Of a DNA stretch of 12,865 bases, positions 6,544-12,821 are shown piece after piece. Positions within the stretch are counted from its first letter, which is position 1. The number at the start of each line of letters is the position of its first letter. The notes under the pieces are model-generated. The model was not told the DNA's origin, did not search any database, and saw only the letters and a program-made list of their open reading frames with translations. The position numbers and the translations under genes are program-made. Source of the DNA: an uncultured Streptococcus sp. (GTDB lineage: Bacteria; Bacillota; Bacilli; Lactobacillales; Streptococcaceae); assembly GCA_934196125.1 (NCBI GenBank), contig CAKPVT010000040.1:1-12865 (forward strand), written 5' to 3'.

Positions 6544-7416
6544 ATGCTTGATTACCGTGTTTTTACCTTTATGAAAGTCTGCGAAACGCTTAATTTTACC
6601 CAAGCTGCTAAAGAATTGCATATCACACAACCCGCTGTCACCAAACACATTCAAACTTTGGAAAATGATTATCAAACCAAACTCTTTACTTTCTCTGGAA
6701 AACAATGTCAACTCACCAAAAGTGGTAAAGAATTGCTTGATTTGCTGACAACAATAAACAATGACATTCAACATTTCAAATCACATCTCAATCAAGATCA
6801 AACACCAATTAACTTCGGTGCTACTTTGACTATCGGCGAATATGTGTTAAGCGATTCATTAGCCATCATTCTTTCCGAACATCCTAATTTTAAAATTAAA
6901 ATGCTGGTTGATAATACGGAAACGTTATTAAAGGACATTGACCAAGGAAAAATTGATTTTGCTCTAATTGAAGGTTTCTTTTCCAAAGAAAAATATGACT
7001 TTATGCCCTATAAAACCGAACCCTTTATCGCCGTTGCTTCCCCAAAAGCTGGGTTTATGGATAAAACCTACACGCTCGAAGAGTTACTAGACTATCCTAT
7101 CATCATTCGCGAACAAGGCTCTGGAACACGTGAAATGCTTGAAGTGACACTAAAAGAAGCTAATCTAGCTATCACTGACTTTCATCACATTACCGAAATC
7201 GGTAGTCTCAATGCGATTTGTCAATTGATTACGAATAATCTTGGTATTACTTTTGTCTATAAAAGTGTGGTTCAAAAAGAATTAGACAGCGGCAAACTCT
7301 TTGAAATTAAGCTTGATTTACCACCAATAAGCCATGATTTTACTTTTGTTTGGCGAAAAAATAGTCATTTTAAAAGTTTATATCAAGACATTTTCAAACT
7401 CTTTCTAACAAATTAG
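6544..7416 (+). CDS. LysR-type transcriptional regulator (divergent from YeiH-type transporter)
   Basis: A 290-aa LysR-type regulator of normal length. The N-terminal winged helix-turn-helix spans about residues 1-60 (FTQAAKELHITQPAVTKHIQ at about 18-37). A linker helix follows, then a periplasmic-binding-protein-like effector domain from about 88 (INFGATLTIGEYVLSDSL..) to the end. It includes IIIREQGSGTREMLE, typical of the CysB/CysL/YeiE branch. AGGAG sits seven bases before the ATG. Its gene is divergent from the YeiH-family gene across a 100-base region with a strong palindrome, so it most likely regulates that transporter and itself. The effector is unknown; sulfur- or sulfite-related ligands are suggested only by the family. 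Confidence 0.93.
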   Translation: MLDYRVFTFMKVCETLNFTQAAKELHITQPAVTKHIQTLENDYQTKLFTFSGKQCQLTKSGKELLDLLTTINNDIQHFKSHLNQDQTPINFGATLTIGEYVLSDSLAIILSEHPNFKIKMLVDNTETLLKDIDQGKIDFALIEGFFSKEKYDFMPYKTEPFIAVASPKAGFMDKTYTLEELLDYPIIIREQGSGTREMLEVTLKEANLAITDFHHITEIGSLNAICQLITNNLGITFVYKSVVQKELDSGKLFEIKLDLPPISHDFTFVWRKNSHFKSLYQDIFKLFLTN

Positions 7417-7436
7417 GACTTGATTTAAACGCTTTT

Positions 7437-7463
7437 TTGACATAAACTATATAGTTATATAAA
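7437..7463 (+). promoter_or_regulatory. Probable promoter of the Crp/Fnr-type gene, with palindromic spacer
   Basis: TTGACA (7437-7442) is followed 15 bases later by TATAAA (7458-7463), 27 bases before ATG 7491. The spacing is short. The spacer holds the perfect 12-bp palindrome AACTATATAGTT (7445-7456), which may be an operator. Confidence 0.45.
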
Positions 7464-7490
7464 CCCTACGTTAATTTAGAAAGGGCAAGT

Positions 7491-8161
7491 ATGCAATCTA
7501 CATTGAACATTACAGAACTTTTCCAATATGGTGAGCGTGTGACGTTTCAAAAAGGCGATAAGGTGACAAAATCTGTTGCTGGAGAAGTAATGGTGATATT
7601 TATATCCTATCATCAGGTGTTTGTGCACTTTCTTCTATTTCTTGCGACGGCAAAGAAACAACTTATCTCTACTTCAAGAAACAACAATTTGTCGGATTCA
7701 CACCATTGATGACTGCTTTTAATCTCAATTATTATGGGAAAAAGACGTTTTCAATCGTTGCTAAGACACCTTGTGTCGCTTATCGTATTCCAAACAGAAA
7801 TTTTCAGGATTTGCTTGGTTTTCCATCGGTGGCAACTTTGATGGTTAACACTTTGACTGAAAATCTTGTCTACCTTATGGAACATTTTCATAGCAGCAAA
7901 AATGAGCCTGCTCTAGTCCAATTTAGTCGCTTTCTTCTTGATCAAGCAGAAAAAGATGCTTCTGGTACTCTCGTGCTCGACACCGTCTTTACGTATCAAG
8001 AAATCGCTTGCTATCTCGGCGTACATGCCGTAACAATCGCTCGAATGGTTAAAGCCTTGCGAGATGAACAGTTAATTGATAAAATTGGACACCAAATCCG
8101 CATTATCAATCCTGAGCAAATGGCAAGATTAATCACTGAAGAACGAAAAATCGATTATTAA
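7491..8161 (+). pseudogene. Crp/Fnr-family transcriptional regulator, single frameshift
   Basis: AAAGGG precedes ATG 7491. The first 32 codons read as the start of a cyclic-nucleotide-binding-like beta-barrel domain (FQYGERVTFQKGDKV). At about 7587-7590 one base is missing (GAAGTAATGG). The other frame continues NGDIYILSSGVCALSSISCD, then ..TYLYFKKQQFVGFTPLM and on through a dimerisation helix (LTENLVYLMEHFHSSKN) to a winged helix DNA-binding domain (FTYQEIACYLGVHAVTIARM) and the stop at 8161. Reassembled length is about 223 aa, normal for the family. In the original frame translation runs into unrelated sequence and stops at 7709. A restart at ATG 7706 could give a 151-aa fragment with the DNA-binding domain but only part of the sensor domain. 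Ligand unknown. One base decides between a pseudogene and a sequencing error. Confidence 0.82.
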
Positions 8162-8195
8162 AAATCAGCTGAAACACAATGTTCAGCTGATTTTT
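8161..8195. terminator. Strong bidirectional intrinsic terminator
   Basis: AAAATCAGCTGAA (8161-8173) and TTCAGCTGATTTT (8182-8194) form a perfect 13-bp stem with an 8-base loop and A and T runs on the two sides. It serves the plus-strand Crp/Fnr-type gene, whose stop codon it overlaps, and the convergent minus-strand HAD gene ending at 8236. Confidence 0.9.
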
Positions 8196-8235
8196 AGTTA
8201 ACTCTACTGTGTCACGCTGGGTTTGATTTTTATCA

Positions 8236-8928
8236 TTATCGTAATAATTCAAGTAAACCTTGATAATCTTTAACCACGTAGGTTGGAGTGGCTTGGGTAT
8301 GGTTTTCTTTGCGGACTGGATTGTACCAAACGGTATCAATACCTGCGTTGTTGCCACCTTGGACATCGGCTAAAAGATCATCTCCAATCATCAGCGCTTC
8401 TTGATGATTGAATTGGGAAATAGCTCCCGCAATAACATCATAAAAGCCTTTATCTGGCTTTTGGTAACCGACTTCATCAGAAATGAAAACATGCTCAAAA
8501 TAATCTTTAATCGTTGAATTTGCCATGCGCCCTGTTTGAATTTTGGTAATACCATTGGTTGCTCCAAAAATACGGTAGCCTTGCTGGCTAAGATTATCAA
8601 GCAACTTATCTGCGCCAACTAAAGTCTGCCCTTGTTGACTAAGAAATTCTTGGTAACGTTTGGCAAAAGCACGCCCATCTACCTCATGCCCAAAATTCGC
8701 AAATAGTCGTGTAAAACGCGTGTTGACCAACTCTTTTTTGGTGATTTTCTTAAGGCTCAAATCATCCCACAACTGACGATTCATGGGAATGTAAAAATCC
8801 TTATAAGCCTGAATATCTGACACACGCGCTTCCTGCAAAAGCTCCGTCAACGCCACATCCTCTGCCGCATTAAAATCAAGCAAAGTGTGGTCCAAATCGA
8901 ATAATAAGTAATGGTAATCTGCTATCAT
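8236..8928 (-). CDS. YjjG-type HAD-superfamily pyrimidine 5'-nucleotidase
   Basis: A 230-aa HAD phosphatase, the length of YjjG-family noncanonical pyrimidine nucleotidases, which dephosphorylate odd pyrimidine nucleotides and help keep them out of DNA. Motif I is LLFDLDHTLLDF with nucleophile Asp11 and acid Asp13. A helical cap (about 20-95) is followed by motif II (FGATNG), the motif III lysine (GYQKPDKGFYD) and motif IV (IGDDLLADVQGGNNAGID). I chose the ATG at 8928 because AAAGGAG lies just upstream and FDLDHT then falls at the usual distance from the N-terminus. The longer open frame to 8985 crosses the promoter. The exact subfamily is inferred from the motif set; substrates are not shown by sequence. 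Confidence 0.9.
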   Translation of the reverse strand: MIADYHYLLFDLDHTLLDFNAAEDVALTELLQEARVSDIQAYKDFYIPMNRQLWDDLSLKKITKKELVNTRFTRLFANFGHEVDGRAFAKRYQEFLSQQGQTLVGADKLLDNLSQQGYRIFGATNGITKIQTGRMANSTIKDYFEHVFISDEVGYQKPDKGFYDVIAGAISQFNHQEALMIGDDLLADVQGGNNAGIDTVWYNPVRKENHTQATPTYVVKDYQGLLELLR

Positions 8929-8947
8929 GAAAACTCCTTTGGCAAAT

Positions 8948-8975
8948 ATTATAGCATATAAAGCAACATAATCAA
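8948..8975 (-). promoter_or_regulatory. Promoter of the HAD nucleotidase gene
   Basis: Minus strand: TTGATT (8975-8970), 16-base spacer, TGC-extended TATAAT (8953-8948). It lies 19 bases before the ATG at 8928. The -35 box overlaps the T run of the preceding gene's terminator. Confidence 0.6.
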
Positions 8976-9010
8976 AAAAGCCCACTTCAAATTGGTTTTA
9001 AAGTGGGCTT
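8974..9010 (-). terminator. Intrinsic terminator of the YkgJ-type gene
   Basis: AAGCCCACTT (8979-8988) pairs with AAGTGGGCTT (9001-9010) across a 12-base loop. On the minus strand it is followed by a T run (8980 down to 8975). It begins five bases after the stop of the gene ending at 9015. Confidence 0.88.
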
Positions 9011-9014
9011 CTTC

Positions 9015-9515
9015 CTACTTCACTTCCAAGCGGTCTTTAAGTTTTTCGACAAAGAGGTAGGCGGCGGGGCAGAAAAGGGTGTTTTTAATGGTTAAGTGAT
9101 TGATTTGGTAGATTTTCTTGCGGTCGGTGTGTGGAAATTCACGGCAAGCTTTGGGACGAACGTCGTAGATGGTACAAAGGTTATTATCGCCTAAGAATGG
9201 GCAAGGCATAGATTGGAAAACTTTGTCGCCGTCTTCATCAACACGCAAATACATTTCTTCAAAAACAGACAATTTCATGCGAAAGACTTTTGAAATGCGT
9301 GTGATGTCAGCTTCTGTAAAAAGCGGTCCTAAGCTTTTGCAACAATTGGCACATTTGGTGCAATCAATCTCATTAAACACTTCAGTGTGGATTTCTTGAG
9401 TGATTTTATCAAGATTTTTGGGTGCTTTTTTCTTGAGTGTCGCTAAAAATTTACTGTGCTCTTTTTGTTTTTGTTGAGCAAGTTCATGATAACGTTCAAT
9501 ATCAATTTCTGTCAT
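9015..9515 (-). CDS. YkgJ family cysteine cluster protein (UPF0153)
   Basis: A 166-aa cytoplasmic protein with eight cysteines in the YkgJ/UPF0153 pattern: Cys52, 55, 58 and 59 in CTKCANCC, Cys105 and 114 (CPFLGDNNLC), Cys124 in the RPKACREFPH motif, and Cys149. Such clusters are thought to bind zinc or an iron-sulfur centre; the biochemical role is unknown. The first 45 residues are a charged helix (YHELAQQKQKEHSKF), possibly coiled-coil. A GAAGG ribosome site lies about seven bases before the ATG at 9515. It has its own promoter and terminator and so is a single-gene unit, although it lies directly upstream of the HAD nucleotidase on the same strand. Nothing suggests decay. Confidence 0.9.
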   Translation of the reverse strand: MTEIDIERYHELAQQKQKEHSKFLATLKKKAPKNLDKITQEIHTEVFNEIDCTKCANCCKSLGPLFTEADITRISKVFRMKLSVFEEMYLRVDEDGDKVFQSMPCPFLGDNNLCTIYDVRPKACREFPHTDRKKIYQINHLTIKNTLFCPAAYLFVEKLKDRLEVK

Positions 9516-9553
9516 TTTGTTACCTTCTAGTGTTTCGATTTCAGTCAGAAAAT

Positions 9554-9562
9554 ATTATAGCA
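9554..9562 (-). promoter_or_regulatory. Extended -10 promoter of the YkgJ-type gene
   Basis: TGC-TATAAT on the minus strand, 38 bases before the ATG at 9515. The -35 region is poor. The surrounding 15 bases (TATGCTATAATATTT) are identical to those of the HAD gene's promoter. Confidence 0.55.
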
Positions 9563-9635
9563 TAAATAAAGTTTCCAGTAGAAAGTTTATCCATGAGCCT
9601 AAAAAGTGAATTGTAATGTCAAAGAAATCCTCTTT

Positions 9636-10505
9636 TCAGCAGAGCTTTAACAAAGCTGCACGTTCTTGTTTCTTGATTGCATTTATAAATCTTGCAAATT
9701 CCACCTTAGCAGCTCTGCTATTTTGCATAGAATCGTGAAAGGTAAAGGTCAACTGTTCCAGAAAAACGGGGGCTGTTCCCTTTTCCTGATAAATATTTCC
9801 TTGAAAGAAGTAGCGTCGCGTCTTTCTATCAATGGCAACGAGGGACGAACGCCAACGTGCTTTGCGTTGATTATCTGGCTTCCAACTGATTTTCAATTGC
9901 TGACCACGATAATACCCGCCCATTAATTGCAAATAGATTGTTTTCTTTTTAACTGGATCTTTGTAAGCACAAGTCAAAGCATAAGCTTGATCCTTCACTA
10001 CTGAAAAAGGATGAAAATTTTGAATTCCTTGGTAATCTTCGTAAGACATCAGCTTTTCTGCTTGGGAAAGATTGTGAAAAATCGCTGAATGTGCATCACG
10101 AAATGGGTCGTAAACGTCACTGCTTTCAGTTGGTTTTCCATGTAAAATCTCATCAATCTGAGTTTGAGTGTAATAGGTCACATAGTCTTTGACCGCCTTG
10201 CTATCATTTGGCACTTGTAAAATCTGAATCGTCTGGCATGCCTTTAGCGGAACGGATAAAATCCCTTGATAAAGTGTCGATTTGGTAAAACGTTTGAGAC
10301 GTTTCAACTCATGATCATATCCAAGTTTTGAACGATTGAGGACGTAAAATGCCTCGTCGTTATCCAATTTAAAAACAATGACAAATTGAAGGTGCTTTCG
10401 CTTGTGGTCAATTCTAAAAATTGGTGTTGTAAATTGAGAATCATTTTTAAAAAGTTGCAAAAAATGACCAGCTTGCACAATTCTTTTATGAGTGATGTGA
10501 GTCAT
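9636..10505 (-). CDS. Conserved-looking protein of unknown function, 289 aa
   Basis: I do not recognise this protein. It is soluble by eye (no membrane helix, no signal peptide) and clearly basic. It is rich in aromatic residues and His near the start (MTHITHKRIVQAGHFLQLF) and has beta-rich stretches such as FVIVFKLDNDEAFYVLNRS and IYLQLMGGYYRGQQLKISW. The region RKARWRSSLVAIDRKTRRYF (about 208-230) could contact nucleic acid or phosphate, but that is only a charge argument. The C-terminus (FARFINAIKKQERAALL) looks helical. The long uninterrupted frame, a promoter at the right place and plausible composition support a real gene. There is no Shine-Dalgarno before the ATG at 10505: a -10 box ends six bases upstream, as in uvrC. 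It stands alone between two minus-strand transcription units. Confidence 0.8.
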   Translation of the reverse strand: MTHITHKRIVQAGHFLQLFKNDSQFTTPIFRIDHKRKHLQFVIVFKLDNDEAFYVLNRSKLGYDHELKRLKRFTKSTLYQGILSVPLKACQTIQILQVPNDSKAVKDYVTYYTQTQIDEILHGKPTESSDVYDPFRDAHSAIFHNLSQAEKLMSYEDYQGIQNFHPFSVVKDQAYALTCAYKDPVKKKTIYLQLMGGYYRGQQLKISWKPDNQRKARWRSSLVAIDRKTRRYFFQGNIYQEKGTAPVFLEQLTFTFHDSMQNSRAAKVEFARFINAIKKQERAALLKLC

Positions 10506-10511
10506 AAATTT

Positions 10512-10540
10512 AGTTTAGCATGGTTAGATAAAATTATCAC
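10512..10540 (-). promoter_or_regulatory. Promoter of the 289-aa gene, placed for a leaderless mRNA
   Basis: Minus strand: GTGATA (10540-10535), 17-base spacer, TGC-extended TAAACT (10517-10512). Six bases (AAATTT) then separate the -10 from ATG 10505, so the start would be at or within a base of the A of ATG. Confidence 0.5.
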
Positions 10541-10551
10541 GGTAGTCACAT

Positions 10552-10581
10552 AAAAAACGCCCAAACCGTTTTCAGCTGGGC
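10552..10581 (-). terminator. Intrinsic terminator after the cupin gene
   Basis: GCCCA (10559-10563) pairs with TGGGC (10577-10581). On the minus strand the hairpin is followed by GTTTTTTA. It lies about 70 bases past the cupin stop and closes the CMD-cupin unit. Confidence 0.65.
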
Positions 10582-10648
10582 ATTAAGCGAAATGAGATTG
10601 TTTTGTATTTTGATTGTATGAGTAAAATGTAATTGTAAAAGAATAAGT

Positions 10649-11074
10649 TTAAAGGGCGTTGTAATCGTCGTCGCTAACAGCTTCTAGCCAAGTATTTGAC
10701 GTGTTTTCGCCAGGAACTTCCACTAAAATATGGCTAAACCATGAATCTTTTTTAGCGCCATGCCAATGTTTTGTATTGGCTGGAATCACGATAACTTTCC
10801 CTGGTTCAAGGCTCACAGCTTCTTTGTCTTCTTCTTGATACCAACCTTGACCTGCTGTACAAATCAAAATTTGTCCGCCACCTTTATCAGCATTGTGAAC
10901 ATGCCAATGGTTACGACAACCAGGTTCAAAAGTGACATTCGCCAAGAAAAGCGGTGAATCTGTACCAACCAACGGGTTCAAGAATGATTGTCCGTCAAAA
11001 TATTGCGCAAAAACGTCATTTGGTTGGCCCTGTCCGAATACATTTTCTTTGTCAAAAGTTGCTTTATCTGTCAT
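10649..11074 (-). CDS. Cupin domain protein (CMD-associated)
   Basis: A 141-aa single-domain cupin. Motif 1 is PGCRNHWHVHNADKGGGQ, offering His58 and His60 with Gln68 in place of the usual Glu. Motif 2 is PGKVIVIPANTKHWHGA with His103. These would bind a divalent metal. Cupins of this type are often encoded next to, or fused with, carboxymuconolactone-decarboxylase-like proteins and are annotated only as cupins; the reaction is unknown. AAAGGATAAC precedes the ATG at 11074. The upstream CMD-like frame currently stops three bases before this ATG. The two genes are co-transcribed, and the terminator at 10552-10581 follows. The gene looks intact. Confidence 0.92.
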   Translation of the reverse strand: MTDKATFDKENVFGQGQPNDVFAQYFDGQSFLNPLVGTDSPLFLANVTFEPGCRNHWHVHNADKGGGQILICTAGQGWYQEEDKEAVSLEPGKVIVIPANTKHWHGAKKDSWFSHILVEVPGENTSNTWLEAVSDDDYNAL

Positions 11075-11077
11075 TTG

Positions 11078-11428
11078 TTATCCTTTCATTTCATATCTTT
11101 TCTTAATCTTCATTATTCCAAACTTCTTTGGCAAGGTTAAAGACTGCCCAGCCTTTTGGCAACCTGCATAGAAAGCCACGTGTGTAATGACTGCTGCAAT
11201 TTCTTCTTTGCTAACACCGTTAGCTTTCGCATTTTGCAAATGGAATTTTAGTGAGCTGTCTGTAATACCTGATGCCATAAGTGCCACAACTGTGATGATA
11301 CAGCGTGTTTTTAAATCAATATCGTTATTATTCCAGTTTTCACCAAAGAGCACATCATCATTAAAATGTGCAAATTCTGGTGCAAATTCACTCAATTGGT
11401 CACGTCCTGCTGTTTGTTTAATTGTCAT
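11078..11428 (-). CDS. Carboxymuconolactone decarboxylase-like protein, C-terminus frameshifted
   Basis: A CMD/AhpD-fold protein, with TRCIITVVALMASG (about 41-54), KFHLQNAKANGVSKEEI and ITHVAFYAG (81-89) including the conserved His83. It has no CxxC, so it is not an AhpD-type peroxidase. From residue 90 the protein leaves the family pattern: it reads CQKAGQSLTLPKKFG and runs to 116 aa. Restoring one G near 11159 gives WPKGWAVFNLAKEVWNNED and a stop at 11105-11103, the usual family ending (FYAGWPKAW..), 108 aa in all. So one base has been lost, replacing the last ~19 residues and pushing the stop up to the cupin gene. The core helices remain, so activity is uncertain. GAAAGGAAAACC precedes the ATG. 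A pseudogene or a sequencing error are both possible. Confidence 0.85.
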   Translation of the reverse strand: MTIKQTAGRDQLSEFAPEFAHFNDDVLFGENWNNNDIDLKTRCIITVVALMASGITDSSLKFHLQNAKANGVSKEEIAAVITHVAFYAGCQKAGQSLTLPKKFGIMKIKKRYEMKG

Positions 11429-11461
11429 TGGTTTTCCTTTCTTAATAGGGTTTATACTGCC

Positions 11462-11489
11462 ATTATACGCTTCTCTTTTTTAATAACAA
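11462..11489 (-). promoter_or_regulatory. Promoter of the CMD-cupin unit
   Basis: Minus strand: TTGTTA (11489-11484), 16-base spacer, TATAAT (11467-11462), 33 bases before ATG 11428. It separates CMD-cupin transcription, at least in part, from the MerR-AKR unit upstream. Confidence 0.6.
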
Positions 11490-11530
11490 ATACTTATTTG
11501 ACATAGTGTTTTATGCCTTTTAAGCATAAT

Positions 11531-12376
11531 TTAAATCTTAAACGAACTAATCATTTTAACTGTTTCAGGGTCAGCATGTGAGAAGAATTGGCTTTCACCC
11601 ATATCAAGTTTCAAAATTTCTGCCATGTCATCATCTGTTAAAACAAAGTCAAAGACATCAAAATTTTGTTCCATACGATTTTTATGAACCGTTTTAGGAA
11701 TAACAATAACATCACGTTGAATCAAGTAACGTAGGGCAACTTGCGCAGCTGATTTATGATATTTTTCTCCAATCGCAACAAGTGTTTCATTGGTAAAGAA
11801 ATCATTGCGCCCTTCTGCAAATGGTCCCAAAGATTCGATTTGAACACCATATTCGTCCATTGTTTTGCGAGCATTTAATTGTTGATTGAAAACGTGCGTT
11901 TCAACTTGGTTAACCATTGGAGTGACATCCGCAAAAATAGCCAAATCTGCTACACGGTCTGGTGCAAAATTGCTGATACCGATTGCTTTGATTTTACCAG
12001 CTTTATAATATTCTTCCATGGCACGATAAGCACCATAATAATCACCAAATGGCTGATGTAAAAGCACCAAATCAATGTAGTCTGTTTGAAGTTTCGCTAA
12101 AGAAGCATCAAGAGAAGCTTTGGCTTTTTCATAGCCATAATTGCTAATCCAAATTTTAGTTGTGATGAAAAATTCTTCACGCGCAATACCAGACTTGCGG
12201 ATAGCATTTCCAACAGCTTCTTCATTCATATAAGCTTGAGCGGTGTCAATTGAGCGGTAACCAACCGAAATTGCATCACTAACCACGCGCTCACATTCGT
12301 CAAAATCTGGCACTTGATACACACCAAATCCTAAAATCGGCATTTTAACGCCATTTGATAACGTTTTGTAGTCCAT
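11531..12376 (-). CDS. Aldo/keto reductase
   Basis: A 281-aa NADPH-dependent aldo/keto reductase, a TIM-barrel enzyme reducing aldehydes and ketones. The catalytic tetrad is complete: Asp44 and Tyr49 (RSIDTAQAYMNE), Lys74 (ITTKIW) and His107 (LVLLHQPFGD). IKAIGISNFAPDRV, MVNQVETHVFNQQ and the cofactor-binding IPKTVHKNRMEQN motif follow. Length is normal for the prokaryotic AKR5-like group, which includes glyoxal and diketogluconate reductases; the substrate cannot be told. One oddity is ESLGPFAEGRN, where relatives usually have Trp before GPFAEGRN. AAAGG lies about nine bases before the ATG. It starts 11 bases after the MerR frame's stop, so it belongs to that operon, and the gene itself is intact. 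Confidence 0.94.
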   Translation of the reverse strand: MDYKTLSNGVKMPILGFGVYQVPDFDECERVVSDAISVGYRSIDTAQAYMNEEAVGNAIRKSGIAREEFFITTKIWISNYGYEKAKASLDASLAKLQTDYIDLVLLHQPFGDYYGAYRAMEEYYKAGKIKAIGISNFAPDRVADLAIFADVTPMVNQVETHVFNQQLNARKTMDEYGVQIESLGPFAEGRNDFFTNETLVAIGEKYHKSAAQVALRYLIQRDVIVIPKTVHKNRMEQNFDVFDFVLTDDDMAEILKLDMGESQFFSHADPETVKMISSFKI

Positions 12377-12387
12377 TTGCTTCGCCT

Positions 12388-12782
12388 TTACTCATTTTCG
12401 TCATCTTCAAATAGAGCTTGTTCTTTTTTGAGGATGATGTTTTGATAATTTTCAATTTTGTGATTGAGCCTATCATGTGCACTTTGCAATTCAGCAATAC
12501 GTTCTGCCAATTTATCACGTTGTTCTTCAAGCAAAGTCATGCGTACCTCTTCAGTTCCATCACCTTCTTCCACCAAGGCCATGTATTCAATTAAAGATTC
12601 AACGCTCATGCCTGCTTTTTTCTGAAACAACGAACAAATTCCAAAGTGGCGATATCACGCTCTGAAAAATCACGGACTCCTGATTTATTACGCGTTACTC
12701 GAGGAAGCAAGCCAATGCGTTCATAATAGCGAATGGTATCTGCTGAAATTCCTGTCTGTTCGCTTACTTTTTTGATATTCAT
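12388..12782 (-). pseudogene. MerR-family transcriptional regulator, frameshifted
   Basis: From ATG 12782 the frame reads MNIKKVSEQTGISADTIRYY then ERIGLLPRVTRNKSGVRDFS, the MerR winged helix-turn-helix, to RCFRK. In a run of six A (12616-12621 on the opposite strand as T) the frame is off by one and ends at TGA 12608-12606. The other frame continues without gap as AGMSVESLIEYMALVEEGDG, followed by a long coiled-coil dimerisation helix (EEQRDKLAERIAELQ..) to 12388. Reassembled length is about 130 aa, normal for stress- or carbonyl-responsive MerR regulators with no metal-binding cysteine loop. It heads an operon with the aldo/keto reductase. The ribosome site (AAGATGAC) is weak. A poly-A slip is a typical sequencing error as well as a phase-variable or decay lesion. 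Confidence 0.85.
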
Positions 12783-12802
12783 ACGTCATCTTATATTTAT
12801 AT

Positions 12803-12821
12803 TAGCGGGTAGCTCCCGCTA
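12803..12821. promoter_or_regulatory. Palindromic operator, probably for the MerR-type regulator
   Basis: TAGCGGG-TAGCT-CCCGCTA is a perfect inverted repeat with 7-bp arms, strikingly GC-rich in AT-rich surroundings. On the minus strand it fills the space between TTTATA (12828-12823) and TAATAT (12804-12799), an 18-base spacer, as MerR operators fill long promoter spacers. It begins about 20 bases before ATG 12782. It is not followed by a T run, so it is unlikely to be a terminator. Confidence 0.6.

Noticed and set aside
8929..8985. N-terminal extension of the HAD protein to the ATG at 8985
   Set aside because: It crosses the -10 box and the AAAGGAG site and would place motif I too far from the N-terminus.
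11511..11529. Hairpin TTATGC/GCATAA after the aldo/keto reductase
   Set aside because: Only six AT-rich pairs and no T run, so not convincing as a terminator.
12803..12821. GC-rich dyad read as an intrinsic terminator from a gene to the right
   Set aside because: No T tract on either strand directly after the stem; its position in a promoter spacer fits an operator better.
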